From contig NZ_CAJFCI010000043.1 of NCBI RefSeq assembly GCF_904061905.1, positions 26,542 to 90,541 on the forward strand: DNA of 64,000 nt, in the 5' to 3' direction. A program made the translations under genes and the position numbers. The notes under the pieces were generated by a model that did no database searches, was not told the origin of the DNA, and saw only the letters and a program-made list of their open reading frames with translations. Of the stretch, positions 56,615-64,000 are shown one piece after another; position 1 is the first letter of the stretch, and every line of letters begins with the position of its first letter. This DNA is from Zestomonas carbonaria (GTDB lineage: Bacteria; Pseudomonadota; Gammaproteobacteria; Pseudomonadales; Pseudomonadaceae).

Positions 56615-56748
56615 GTAGGGTGCGCCGTGCGCACCGAGCCGAGTTCCTGCGCGAAGATTCAGACCTTATTCGAAGCGGTTGGGCTGAAAGTCCGGGCAAG
56701 GGGCGACAGCGCATTGGCGTTTCTTCGGTGCGCACGGCGCACCCTGCA
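56615..56748. repeat. Paired GTAGGGTGCGC palindromic repeats
   Basis: GTAGGGTGCGCCGTGCGCAC at 56615-56634 is matched in inverted orientation at 56728-56747 (GTGCGCACGGCGCACCCTGC). Each half is itself partly palindromic. About 90 nt separate them. This is a REP-like family distinct from the other repeats in the window. Confidence 0.72.
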
Positions 56749-56845
56749 AAGGCATTAGGTGGGGCAAGCCGGTGCTCCGCGTCGGCATTCGCACTTGGCC
56801 GTACCACCTCACTGCTCTAGAGTGGGCGCACTGAAGGAGTTCTGC

Positions 56846-57409
56846 ATGCGCCTGGATCCCCGGACCGGCTGGTGCCAGGGTGTTCGTCACTGCCCGTCGG
56901 CCAATTTCAATGCTCGCCCGTTGGGGGAAATCTCCCTGCTGGTGATCCACAACATCAGCCTGCCGCCTGGACAGTTCGGCACTGGCAAGGTGCAGGCGTT
57001 CTTCCAGAACTGCCTAGTGGCGGACGAGCATCCCTATTTCGCGGGTATCGCCGAGATGCGCGTATCGGCACATTTCCTCATCGAGCGCGACGGTGCCGTC
57101 ACCCAGTTCGTTTCCTGCCTGGATCGTGCCTGGCATGCCGGGATATCCCGCTTCGAAGGGCGCGAGAACTGCAACGATTTTTCCATTGGCATCGAGCTGG
57201 AGGGCACGGACGAGTTGCCCTTCACTGACGAGCAGTACCGTGTGCTGGTCGAGTTGACCCGGCAACTGCGAGAGGCCTACCCGGCGATCGGGCTGGAGCG
57301 GATCTGTGGGCACAGCGATATCGCGCCGGGGCGCAAGACCGATCCCGGACCGTGCTTCGACTGGACACGTTTCCGCACGGCGCTGCTGGATGAAAGGAGT
57401 GAGGCATGA
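56846..57409 (+). CDS. ampD: AmpD, cytoplasmic 1,6-anhydro-N-acetylmuramyl-L-alanine amidase
   Basis: A 187-residue zinc amidase that cleaves the peptide from anhydro-muropeptides during cell-wall recycling, which keeps AmpR-controlled beta-lactamase off. Zinc ligands are visible in LLVIHNIS (His), and HSDIAPGRKTDPG (His and Asp); RVSAHFLIERDG is also conserved. The ATG at 56846 follows AAGGAG; a frame from 56759 is longer without support. Stop overlaps ampE (ATGA). Loss of ampD causes beta-lactamase derepression in pseudomonads; this copy looks intact. Confidence 0.96.
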   Translation: MRLDPRTGWCQGVRHCPSANFNARPLGEISLLVIHNISLPPGQFGTGKVQAFFQNCLVADEHPYFAGIAEMRVSAHFLIERDGAVTQFVSCLDRAWHAGISRFEGRENCNDFSIGIELEGTDELPFTDEQYRVLVELTRQLREAYPAIGLERICGHSDIAPGRKTDPGPCFDWTRFRTALLDERSEA

Positions 57410-58236
57410 GTTTCCTGGTATTGCTGCTGGTGCTGTGGGTGGAGAAGTTTTCCGGTTGGCGCCGGCGTATCCAGCATGACGGGCCCTGGCTGCACCTGCT
57501 GACCCGGATGGAGGCCAACGCCGTGGCGGCGCCTTGGTCGCGGCTGGTGGTGCTGGTGCTGCTGCCGGTGGTGGCGCTCGGTCTGCTGCTGTTGCTGTTG
57601 CAGCCGTTGGCCCATGGCTGGCTGGCGCTGCCGGTGCACCTGCTGGTGCTGATCTACAGCCTGGGACGCGGAGACGTGCTGGCAGCACTGGGGCCGTTCC
57701 GCGATGCGTGGCGGCGTGGCGACAGCCAGGCGGCCTACCATGTCGCCGAGCGTGACCTGGGCCTGGTGGCCGACGAGGGTGGTGTGTTGCTGTACCGCGT
57801 GCAGGGCTACTTGTTGTGGCAGGGTTACCAGAGCTTCTTCGCGGTGATCTTCTGGTACGCCTTGCTCGGCCCGATGGCTGCGCTGGCCTATCGGTTGCTG
57901 GCCCTGACCTGCGAGTACGCGCAGCAGCCGGCGCTGCACGAGCGAGCCTTGCAGGTGCGCCATGCGCTGGACTGGCTGCCGGTGCGGGTGTTGGCGACGA
58001 GCTTCGCGCTGGTCGGCAACTTCATGGCGGTGACCCGCGTGGTGTTGCATGAGCTGCTGAACTGGGATATCTCCGCCGCCCGTCTGGTGGAAAAGGCCGG
58101 ACGTGCCTCGGACGATCTGCCGGAGCCCGAGCCTGGCGAGGCCGGGGTAGCCAGCCTGGATGCGCTCTGGCAATTGCTGGTGCGGGCCGCGGTGCTCTGG
58201 TATGCCGCCTTTGCCCTGTGGACGTTGCTGGTCTGA
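57406..58236 (+). CDS. ampE: AmpE, inner-membrane protein of the ampDE operon
   Basis: A 276-residue membrane protein with four or more hydrophobic segments (about 1-20, 45-70, 130-155, 255-275). Family stretches are RIQHDGPWLHLLTRMEANAVA and RDAWRRGDSQAAYHVAERDLG. AmpE is proposed to be a sensor or transporter linked to beta-lactamase induction, without a proven mechanism. Its ATG overlaps the ampD stop, so the pair is one operon. Confidence 0.92.
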   Translation: MSFLVLLLVLWVEKFSGWRRRIQHDGPWLHLLTRMEANAVAAPWSRLVVLVLLPVVALGLLLLLLQPLAHGWLALPVHLLVLIYSLGRGDVLAALGPFRDAWRRGDSQAAYHVAERDLGLVADEGGVLLYRVQGYLLWQGYQSFFAVIFWYALLGPMAALAYRLLALTCEYAQQPALHERALQVRHALDWLPVRVLATSFALVGNFMAVTRVVLHELLNWDISAARLVEKAGRASDDLPEPEPGEAGVASLDALWQLLVRAAVLWYAAFALWTLLV

Positions 58237-58430
58237 TCCACAGGTACGACGGCTGCCGATACCAGGCGAATGACCCATCTGCGTCGCTGAGCCAGTCGGC
58301 CGGCGTCTGCGAAAACGCCTTCGCGGGCATCTCCTCTCCCGTGCCTGGCTGCAAGTGCCGGGCTAGACGCTCCCGCTCTTTTCCATGCGGCATTCCCGAC
58401 GGAAAGGGCCGGGAAACGGGCACTTTAACC

Positions 58431-58457
58431 TTAAGTTACAGAGCTGTTAGCCGATAT
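58431..58457 (+). promoter_or_regulatory. FliA (sigma-28) promoter of the chemoreceptor gene
   Basis: TTAAGTTA, 11 nt, then GCCGATAT matches the flagellar consensus TAAAGTTT-N11-GCCGATAA with exact spacing and 13 of 16 bases. It lies 187 nt before the mcp start. The rest of the 407-nt gap 58237-58643 holds no gene or strong hairpin that I can see. Confidence 0.8.
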
Positions 58458-58643
58458 CGGGTATACAGAACACTCGTTCCGTTTTATTGGGCTGTGACCT
58501 GGGTCACGCCTCGCTTTCGTCCCTGATCCCGGCAGGTGCGAGGGCGCAACGAACGGCAAGGCAGAGTGGTGCAGGGCCCGCCAACCATTACCCGACCACC
58601 CGCCGCTGGGGCATAACAATAAAATGCGAACAGGAGACATCTT

Positions 58644-60674
58644 GTGAAGACCGCGTTGTATCCGGCCATCGCGCTGATGAATCGTCTTAGTTTTGGCATG
58701 AAGTTCAGCCTGATCAGTGTGCTGTTCTTCCTGCCGATGCTGGTCACCAATTTCTACCTGGTTCGCGATTCCTACGACGAATTCGTCGCCACGCGCGTGG
58801 AGCTGGAAAGCATCGATCTGCTGGGTAACAGCCTCAAGCTGCGTCGCGGCCTCGAGGATCTTGGCGACCTGACGGAAATCAACGTGCTGATCGGCCAGTC
58901 CGCCAAGGCGGGCGACCTCGAGCCGCGCATCAAGGGGCTCGAGCAGGAAGTGATCGATCTGCTGCAAGGCATGACCCCGGTGGCTCGTGTCGGCGAGCAG
59001 GTCGAGGCTTTCAATGCCAAGCGTGACGAGTTGCTGGCGGAGCTCAGGGCCGTCAGTGCGGAAAGCTCGCTGCAGAGCAAGGCGGGGATGCTCGAGAAGG
59101 CATACGGCAATGCCCAGGTGTTCATCCAGTTGATCATCGCCCAGGCCGGCTTTCCGCAGGATAGCGAGGCCGAGGTCCGCCAGTTGTCGGACCTGGTGAC
59201 CAGTGCGACCGCGCGGGTGACGGCGGCGCTGAGCGTCGGTCGTTCGATCGGCAGCGCGTCGCTGGGACAAGGCTTTCTCAATTCCTCCTCCAGCAGCAAG
59301 CTGGACGATCTGCTGCTGACCCTCGAGAAGCTGCACGCCGAGTACGGCATGGGCCTGCAGAATGCCCTGGCCGGCAGTTCGCAGGCCACAGCGGCCCTGC
59401 AGTCGGCGGCGGACGCCAGCCAGGCGACCCTGAAGGACACCGCGGCGCTGATCGAGGAGAGGGTGGTCGTCGCCGATACCCTGGACATGCCGTGGGAGAG
59501 CTTCCACGACCAGCTCAGCGCGGCGATGGACAAGACCCAGCAGCTCAATGACGCGGTGCTGGCCTTTCTCGACCAGCAGTTGCAGGAACGCTTGCAGCAC
59601 AAGCGTGTGCAGATGGTCCTGCTGGTCGCCGCGCTGGTGGTGGTCTTCCTGCTGATCGGTTACCTGTACGCCGGCTTCTATGTATCCACCCGCACTACTT
59701 TGAAGGGATTCGGCCAGGTGATGGACAAGGTGGCCGCCGGCGATATGACCGTCAGCTTCCGCGCCCAGAGCCGCGACGAGCTGGGTGAGTTGGGCGAAGT
59801 ATTCAACGGCACCGTGGAGAAGATCCGCCACCTGATCGAGCGGGTTGGCCGTACCGTGGTCGAGGTCGAACTCCAGGCCAGCCGCGTGGAGGTCGTGTCC
59901 GGCGAGAGCAACCAGGCGGTCGCCGGCCAGCGCAACCAGATCGAGCAGGTGGCCACGGCGATGAACGAGATGTCCGCCACTGCCCAGGAGGTGGCGCGCA
60001 GTGCCGCCGCGGCGGTGGACAGCGCGCAGAGCGTCAACCATGAAACGGCCAGCGGCCGCGCCCTGGTGGAGTCGCAGGTCGGCAGCATCCAGCGGCTGGC
60101 CGGGGAGATCGACCAGTCGGTGGCGGTGATCAACCAGTTGGCTGCCGACAGCGCTTCGATCAGCCAGGTGCTCGATGTGATCAAGGGCATCGCCGAGCAG
60201 ACCAACCTCTTGGCCCTCAACGCGGCCATCGAGGCTGCGCGGGCAGGTGAGCAGGGCCGTGGCTTCGCGGTGGTCGCCGACGAGGTACGCAACCTGGCCA
60301 AGCGTACCCAGCAGTCCACCGAAGAGATCGAGAAGATGATCGCCAAGCTGCAGGGCGGCGTCGGCGCGGCGGTGAAGGCCATGAGCGTCAGCCACCAGAT
60401 GGCCGACGGCACGGTCAGCGAGTCGGCCAAGGTGCAGCAGGCGCTGGAGAACATCCTCGGCGCGGTGAGCATGATCGTCGACCAGAACCAGCAGATCGCC
60501 GCGGCCGCCGAGCAGCAGACCGCCGTGGCCCACGACATCGATCAGAACATCGTCGAGATCAACCGTGCCGGCGAACGGACCGCCGAAGGCGCCAACCAGA
60601 CCGAGCAGTCCAGCCGCGAGTTGAGCGGCCAGGTGGCGCAGCTCAAGCAGTTGATCAGCGCGTTCCGAGTCTGA
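58644..60674 (+). CDS. Methyl-accepting chemotaxis protein
   Basis: A 676-residue inner-membrane chemoreceptor. TM1 is at about 16-36. A long helical periplasmic sensor spans about 37-325, and TM2 is at about 328-350 (VQMVLLVAALVVVFLLIGYLYAG). A HAMP domain follows (about 352-405), then the methyl-accepting signalling domain with the conserved hairpin tip IAEQTNLLALNAAIEAARAGE (about 516-536). The ligand is unknown; the helical sensor is not a dCache or simple PAS. I chose the GTG at 58644, which has CAGGAGA upstream. P. aeruginosa has a similar receptor next to ampE. Confidence 0.93.
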   Translation: MKTALYPAIALMNRLSFGMKFSLISVLFFLPMLVTNFYLVRDSYDEFVATRVELESIDLLGNSLKLRRGLEDLGDLTEINVLIGQSAKAGDLEPRIKGLEQEVIDLLQGMTPVARVGEQVEAFNAKRDELLAELRAVSAESSLQSKAGMLEKAYGNAQVFIQLIIAQAGFPQDSEAEVRQLSDLVTSATARVTAALSVGRSIGSASLGQGFLNSSSSSKLDDLLLTLEKLHAEYGMGLQNALAGSSQATAALQSAADASQATLKDTAALIEERVVVADTLDMPWESFHDQLSAAMDKTQQLNDAVLAFLDQQLQERLQHKRVQMVLLVAALVVVFLLIGYLYAGFYVSTRTTLKGFGQVMDKVAAGDMTVSFRAQSRDELGELGEVFNGTVEKIRHLIERVGRTVVEVELQASRVEVVSGESNQAVAGQRNQIEQVATAMNEMSATAQEVARSAAAAVDSAQSVNHETASGRALVESQVGSIQRLAGEIDQSVAVINQLAADSASISQVLDVIKGIAEQTNLLALNAAIEAARAGEQGRGFAVVADEVRNLAKRTQQSTEEIEKMIAKLQGGVGAAVKAMSVSHQMADGTVSESAKVQQALENILGAVSMIVDQNQQIAAAAEQQTAVAHDIDQNIVEINRAGERTAEGANQTEQSSRELSGQVAQLKQLISAFRV

Positions 60675-60686
60675 TCACCTGGTTCA

Positions 60687-60722
60687 ACGACAAGGCCCGC
60701 CAAATGGCGGGCCTTGTCGTTA
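60687..60722. terminator. Terminator between mcp and tatD
   Basis: A 15-bp stem beginning ACGACAAGGCCCGCC with loop AAAT lies 13 nt after mcp and before the convergent tatD gene. The flanking T-run is weak. Confidence 0.82.
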
Positions 60723-60746
60723 TTGGCGAGTGCCGATGGGGATGAT

Positions 60747-61523
60747 TTACCAGCCGAACAGCGCCCGTGCGTTGGCGCTGCTGGCGGCGGCCAGTTCTTC
60801 CGGGCCGATACCGCGAAGCTCGGCCAGCGTGGCGCAGATTTCCGGCAGGTACTCGGGGCTGTTGCGCTGGCCGGGGTGCATGGCCGGCGCCATGTCCGGC
60901 GAGTCGGTCTCCAGCACCATGGCCTCCAAAGGCAGGCTGGCCACCACCTTGCGCAGGCGGTTGGCTTGCGGCCAGGTGGCGGCTCCTCCGAGCCCGAGCT
61001 TGAAGCCCAGCTTGAGGTATTCCCTGGCTTCCTCCGCGCTGCCGGCGAAGGCATGGACGATGCCGCCGCGTTTCAGTCTGATCCGCTTGAGCGTGGCTAT
61101 GGTCGCCGCATGGGCGCGACGCACGTGGAGCAGCGCCGGCAGTTCGAATTCGGCGGCCAGTCGCAGTTGCGCCTCGAACAGCTCCTGCTGGGCGATGCGG
61201 TCGAGGTCTTCGAGGTAGTAGTCCAGGCCGAACTCGCCCAACGCGCAGAGCCTGGGATGGCCGGCCAGCCGGTCCAGCCAGTCGCGCAGTTCGTGCAGAT
61301 GCTCGGGACGGTGCTCGTTGAGGTAGACCGGGTGCAGGCCGAAGGCCGCGTAGAGTCCATCCTCCCGCTGCACCAGATCCCACAGCCGCTGCCAGTTGGC
61401 CCGGTAGACGCCGAGCACCACCAGCCGCTCCACGCCCAGCGCCCGGCAACGCGCCAGCAGCTCGGCGCGATCGGCGTCGAAGTCGGGGAAGTCGAGATGG
61501 GTGTGGGTATCGATCAGGTGCAT
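60747..61523 (-). CDS. TatD family metal-dependent hydrolase / DNase
   Basis: A 258-residue TIM-barrel amidohydrolase. The metal-binding HTHLD (DTHTHLDFPDF, about 5-15), GEFGLDYY, LLHVRRAH and the late ETDSPDMAP motif are all present. Members are 3'-5' exonucleases or D-aminoacyl-tRNA deacylase-like enzymes, and several paralogues exist per genome, so the exact one (TatD, YcfH, YjjV) is uncertain. The ATG at 61523 gives MHLIDTHTHLD; a longer frame to 61598 would translate a REP repeat. Confidence 0.9.
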   Translation of the reverse strand: MHLIDTHTHLDFPDFDADRAELLARCRALGVERLVVLGVYRANWQRLWDLVQREDGLYAAFGLHPVYLNEHRPEHLHELRDWLDRLAGHPRLCALGEFGLDYYLEDLDRIAQQELFEAQLRLAAEFELPALLHVRRAHAATIATLKRIRLKRGGIVHAFAGSAEEAREYLKLGFKLGLGGAATWPQANRLRKVVASLPLEAMVLETDSPDMAPAMHPGQRNSPEYLPEICATLAELRGIGPEELAAASSANARALFGW

Positions 61524-61553
61524 GGGCGCATCATACGCCGCCTTCTTGTTCTT

Positions 61554-61623
61554 GTAGGAGCCAGCTTGCTGGCGATCCGAGTCATCCCGACACGCCATTG
61601 ATCGCCAGCAAGCTGGCTCCTAC
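61554..61623. repeat. REP pair on the left of the RAYT gene
   Basis: Perfect 23-bp inverted arms at 61554-61576 and 61601-61623 (GTAGGAGCCAGCTTGCTGGC, continuing GAT) enclose a 24-nt spacer. A nearly identical unit lies at 62113-62183, beyond the transposase gene. Its consensus differs from the GGAGCGAGC REP family found elsewhere in the window. Confidence 0.9.
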
Positions 61624-61631
61624 GGGGCGGT

Positions 61632-62090
61632 TCAAAGCCATATGGCGTCCCAGTGCGGGTAGTCGCCAATACGTGTCACCAACCCGGCGCGCAAGGGATT
61701 GGCGACCACATAACGTGCCACTGCCGCCAGATCTTCTTCCTGGCGCAGGGCGTGGTCATGAAAGCCTTTCTGCCAAAGACGGTTTCCGGCATTTCCGGCG
61801 GCCCTGTCGATGGCAATCGCGCTGCGTGATTTCAGTCGTTGCATCAGTGCCTGTAGTGGTAGCGATTCCAGTTGCACCAGCCAATGCAGATGATCGGGCA
61901 TCACTACCCAGGCTTGGGACTCATCGTGCAAGCGGCGCATCTCGCCGACCAGCAGGCGGGCAGGTTGCCAATCGAGGAACACGGGGCTGCGATTCCGGGT
62001 GACCGTCGTCAGCAGACAGGCTCTGCCGGGTTCGGAGATGCGCCCGCGCCGTAGCGCATGGCCACGGTGGGTGAAGAGACTGGAATCCAT
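61632..62090 (-). CDS. RAYT, REP-associated tyrosine (Y1/IS200-like) transposase
   Basis: A 152-residue HUH nuclease of the TnpA-REP family. The HUH motif is H67-L-H69 in VMPDHLHWLV and the catalytic Tyr is Y127 in ARYVVANPLRAGLV. The WQKGFHDH box (about 106-113) is typical of RAYTs. All catalytic residues are present, so it may be active. Family members cut and rejoin single-stranded REP DNA and are linked to REP spread and genome maintenance. I chose the ATG at 62090: the longer frame from 62171 would translate the REP repeat itself. Confidence 0.9.
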   Translation of the reverse strand: MDSSLFTHRGHALRRGRISEPGRACLLTTVTRNRSPVFLDWQPARLLVGEMRRLHDESQAWVVMPDHLHWLVQLESLPLQALMQRLKSRSAIAIDRAAGNAGNRLWQKGFHDHALRQEEDLAAVARYVVANPLRAGLVTRIGDYPHWDAIWL

Positions 62091-62112
62091 TCCAGAAACT
62101 CCTTTGTTCGTT

Positions 62113-62183
62113 GTAGGAGCCAGCTTGCTGGCGATCCGAGTCTCATCCCGGCACGCATTGATCGCCAGCAAGCTGGCTCCTGC
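62113..62183. repeat. REP pair on the right of the RAYT gene
   Basis: Arms at 62113-62135 and 62161-62183 are the same 23-nt sequence as the left REP pair, with one mismatch in the outer right arm (TGC for TAC). The 25-nt spacer differs slightly from the left copy. Confidence 0.9.
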
Positions 62184-62192
62184 AGGGTGGGG

Positions 62193-63776
62193 TCAGTGAT
62201 GCTCGCGCGTCGCCCTGAACTTCACGTCTGGCCAGCGTTCTTCCATCAGGCTGAGGTTGACGCGGGTCGGGGCCAGGTAGGTGAGGTGGCCGCCGCCGTC
62301 GACGGCGAGGTTCTCGTAGGCCTTGTCCTTGAATTCCTTGAGCTTCTTCTCGTCCGCGCATTCGATCCAGCGTGCCGACCAGACGTTGATCGCCTCGTAG
62401 GCGCACTCGACCTTGTATTCCTCCTTGAGGCGGCTGGCGACCACGTCGAACTGCAGCACGCCGACCGCGCCGAGGATGATGTCGTTGTTGCGCTCGGGGA
62501 AGAACACCTGGGTTGCGCCTTCCTCGGCCAGTTCCTGCAGGCCCTGGCGCAACTGCTTGGATTTCAGCGGGTCTTTCAGGCGCACGCGGCGGAACAGCTC
62601 CGGGGCGAAGTGCGGGATGCCGGTGAAGCCCAGCACCTCGCCTTCGGTGAAGGTGTCGCCGATCTGGATGGTGCCGTGGTTGTGCAGGCCGATGATGTCG
62701 CCGGCCCAGGCCTCATCCAGTTGTTCGCGCTCGCTGGAGAAGAAGGTCAGCGCGTCGGCGATCTTCACGTCCTTGCCCAGGCGCACGTGGCGCATCTTCA
62801 TGCCCTTCTCGTACTTGCCGGAGCAGATGCGCATGAAGGCGATGCGGTCGCGGTGTTTCGGGTCCATGTTGGCCTGGATCTTGAACACGAAGCCGGAGAA
62901 CTTCGGCTCGACCGGCTCCACGTTGCGCTCGTGGGTGGCGCGGGCCAGCGGCGGCGGGGCCCAGTCGACGATGCAGTCGAGCACCTGGTCGACGCCGAAG
63001 TTGCCCAGCGCGGTGCCGAAGAACACCGGGGTCATCTCGCCCTTGAGGAAGGCGGTCTCGTCGAAGGCATGGCAGGCGCCCTGGACCAGTTCGAGCTGTT
63101 CGAGGAAGTCGTCGTACATGTCGCCGAGGTGGTTGCGCGCCTCGTCGGAGTCGAGCTTGTCGATGATCTTCGCCTCGGTGCGCTCGTGGCCGTGGCCCGG
63201 CACGTAGACGATGATCTTGTCCTGGGCCAGGTGGTAGACGCCCTTGAAGTCCTTGTAGCAGCCGATCGGCCAGGTGATTGGCGCGGCCTTGATCTTCAGC
63301 ACCGCCTCGATCTCGTCGAGCAGTTCGATCGGATCGCGGATGTCGCGGTCGAGCTTGTTGATGAAGCTGACGATGGGCGTGTCGCGCAGCCGGCAGACTT
63401 CCATCAGGGCGATGGTCCGCGGCTCGACGCCCTTGCCGCCGTCGAGCACCATCAGCGCGCTGTCCACCGCGGTCAGGGTGCGGTAGGTGTCTTCCGAGAA
63501 GTCCTCGTGGCCGGGGGTGTCGAGCAGGTTGATCATGTGCTCGCGGTAGGGGAACTGCATCACCGAGGTGGTGATGGAGATGCCGCGCTGCTTCTCCATC
63601 TCCATCCAGTCGGAGGTGGCGTGGCGGTCGGACTTGCGCGACTTCACCGTACCGGCGACCTCGATGGCCTTGCCCATCAGCAGGAGCTTCTCGGTGATGG
63701 TGGTCTTACCGGCGTCGGGGTGGGAGATGATGGCGAAGGTACGGCGCTTGGCGACTTCGGCGGCCTGGGTGGTCAT
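62193..63776 (-). CDS. prfC: PrfC, peptide chain release factor 3
   Basis: A 527-residue translational GTPase that removes RF1/RF2 from the ribosome after termination. G-domain motifs are [11 protein letters not shown] (about 19-29), [14 protein letters not shown] (about 86-99) and NKLDRD (about 141-146). The later domains include [19 protein letters not shown]. Length matches E. coli RF3 (529). Upstream (63777-64000) is a 224-nt leader with a CCCCTCTCCC repeat and no gene I can support. Confidence 0.97.
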   Translation of the reverse strand: MTTQAAEVAKRRTFAIISHPDAGKTTITEKLLLMGKAIEVAGTVKSRKSDRHATSDWMEMEKQRGISITTSVMQFPYREHMINLLDTPGHEDFSEDTYRTLTAVDSALMVLDGGKGVEPRTIALMEVCRLRDTPIVSFINKLDRDIRDPIELLDEIEAVLKIKAAPITWPIGCYKDFKGVYHLAQDKIIVYVPGHGHERTEAKIIDKLDSDEARNHLGDMYDDFLEQLELVQGACHAFDETAFLKGEMTPVFFGTALGNFGVDQVLDCIVDWAPPPLARATHERNVEPVEPKFSGFVFKIQANMDPKHRDRIAFMRICSGKYEKGMKMRHVRLGKDVKIADALTFFSSEREQLDEAWAGDIIGLHNHGTIQIGDTFTEGEVLGFTGIPHFAPELFRRVRLKDPLKSKQLRQGLQELAEEGATQVFFPERNNDIILGAVGVLQFDVVASRLKEEYKVECAYEAINVWSARWIECADEKKLKEFKDKAYENLAVDGGGHLTYLAPTRVNLSLMEERWPDVKFRATREHH

Positions 63777-63951
63777 GGGAGTGTGCCTGGCTGAATGGGT
63801 TGCGGGGCGCGGACGGCCCGGAAAGGCGCGGGATTATAGCCGGAATCGCTCGACCATTCAGGCTCCCCGGACATGAGGCTCTTTCCAGCGTGTCATCATT
63901 AGCCTTGCGGATCGAGTGAGCGCTCAAAACCCTGCCGGCCCGCACGGACGG

Positions 63952-63975
63952 CCCCTCTCCCATTCATGGGAGAGG
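63952..63975. repeat. CCCCTCTCCC inverted repeat, copy near the right end
   Basis: The stem CCCCTCTCCCAT-TC-ATGGGAGAGGG has the same sequence as the repeat at 6399-6424, some 57 kb away, apart from the last base pair. It is followed by a second GGGGAGAGGGAG stretch that continues towards the window edge. Confidence 0.75.
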
Positions 63976-64000
63976 GCTGGGGAGAGGGAGCTTGGGTTCG

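Larger units (their letters stand above)
61554..62183. mobile_element. REP-RAYT-REP unit (REPtron)
   Basis: A single RAYT gene is bracketed by two REP pairs in the same orientation, over 630 bp. RAYT transposases process single-stranded REP hairpins of their own family, so the gene and the flanking repeats form a domesticated mobile unit. No target-site duplication is evident. Confidence 0.85.

Noticed and set aside
56615..56748. Small CRISPR-like or attenuator structure from the repeated GTGCGCAC units
   Set aside because: Only two inverted copies about 90 nt apart with no direct-repeat array. It is a REP-like pair.
61632..62171. 179-residue start for the RAYT gene at 62171
   Set aside because: The extra N-terminus (LAINACRDETRIASKLAP) is a translation of the REP repeat. 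The ATG at 62090 is the sensible start.

Overview
The window is chromosomal DNA from a high-GC gammaproteobacterium, almost certainly a Pseudomonas of the P. aeruginosa lineage. The evidence is a P. aeruginosa-type cyanide-insensitive oxidase operon under an ANR-type box, a MapZ homologue beside radA, the pilD-pilC-pilB/pilA locus next to nadC and ampDE, and Pseudomonas REP sequences. Some neighbour pairs are not adjacent in P. aeruginosa PAO1 as I recall it, so a relative such as P. citronellolis, P. knackmussii or P. nitroreducens is likelier than P. aeruginosa itself. This species guess is inference. I see no prophage, integrase, CRISPR array or rRNA.

Left part (1-27.7 kb) is mainly housekeeping. 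It holds gluQ (cut by the window edge) and dksA, an aminotransferase with sfsA, the cioAB oxidase with a 45-residue third subunit, rlmG and fprB back to back, a TerC/CBS membrane protein, mscL, two tandem DUF465 proteins, radA, mapZ, a small membrane methyltransferase, a DUF3015 protein, cstA-ybdD, and bamD diverging from rluD-pgeF. clpB follows behind a sigma-32-like promoter. Next come a PilZ protein paired with a DUF1631 protein, a tRNA-Asn/Pro/Lys cluster, ndh and a DUF3094 protein.

Middle part (27.9-42.5 kb) is a surface-fimbria island. It encodes two paralogous hybrid kinases, an EAL-domain response regulator and an RcsB-like regulator. This is the gene set of the PvrSR/RcsCB network that controls CupD fimbriae in P. 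aeruginosa PA14. Immediately downstream is a chaperone-usher operon of pilin, chaperone, usher and two tandem tip adhesins. A near-consensus Rcs box lies upstream of the pilin gene. An 11-bp perfect inverted repeat overlaps the start codon of the first kinase.

Right part (42.5-64 kb) holds DUF1780, a GNAT acetyltransferase and a CbiM-like permease, then yacG-coaE and pilD-pilC-pilB. pilA diverges from pilB. Between pilA and nadC is an unusual block: a membrane-anchored beta-lactamase-fold serine hydrolase, an acyltransferase-3 membrane protein and a second type IV pilin gene. Both pilin genes have sigma-54 (-24/-12) promoters. After nadC come a second DUF1631 paralogue, ampD-ampE, a chemoreceptor behind a FliA-type promoter, tatD, a REP-associated RAYT transposase flanked by two REP pairs, and prfC.

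Three themes link the window. Cyclic-di-GMP signalling is represented by MapZ, a PilZ protein and the EAL regulator. Surface appendages are represented by chaperone-usher fimbriae and type IV pili. REP and other small palindromes of at least four families occupy many of the intergenic gaps.
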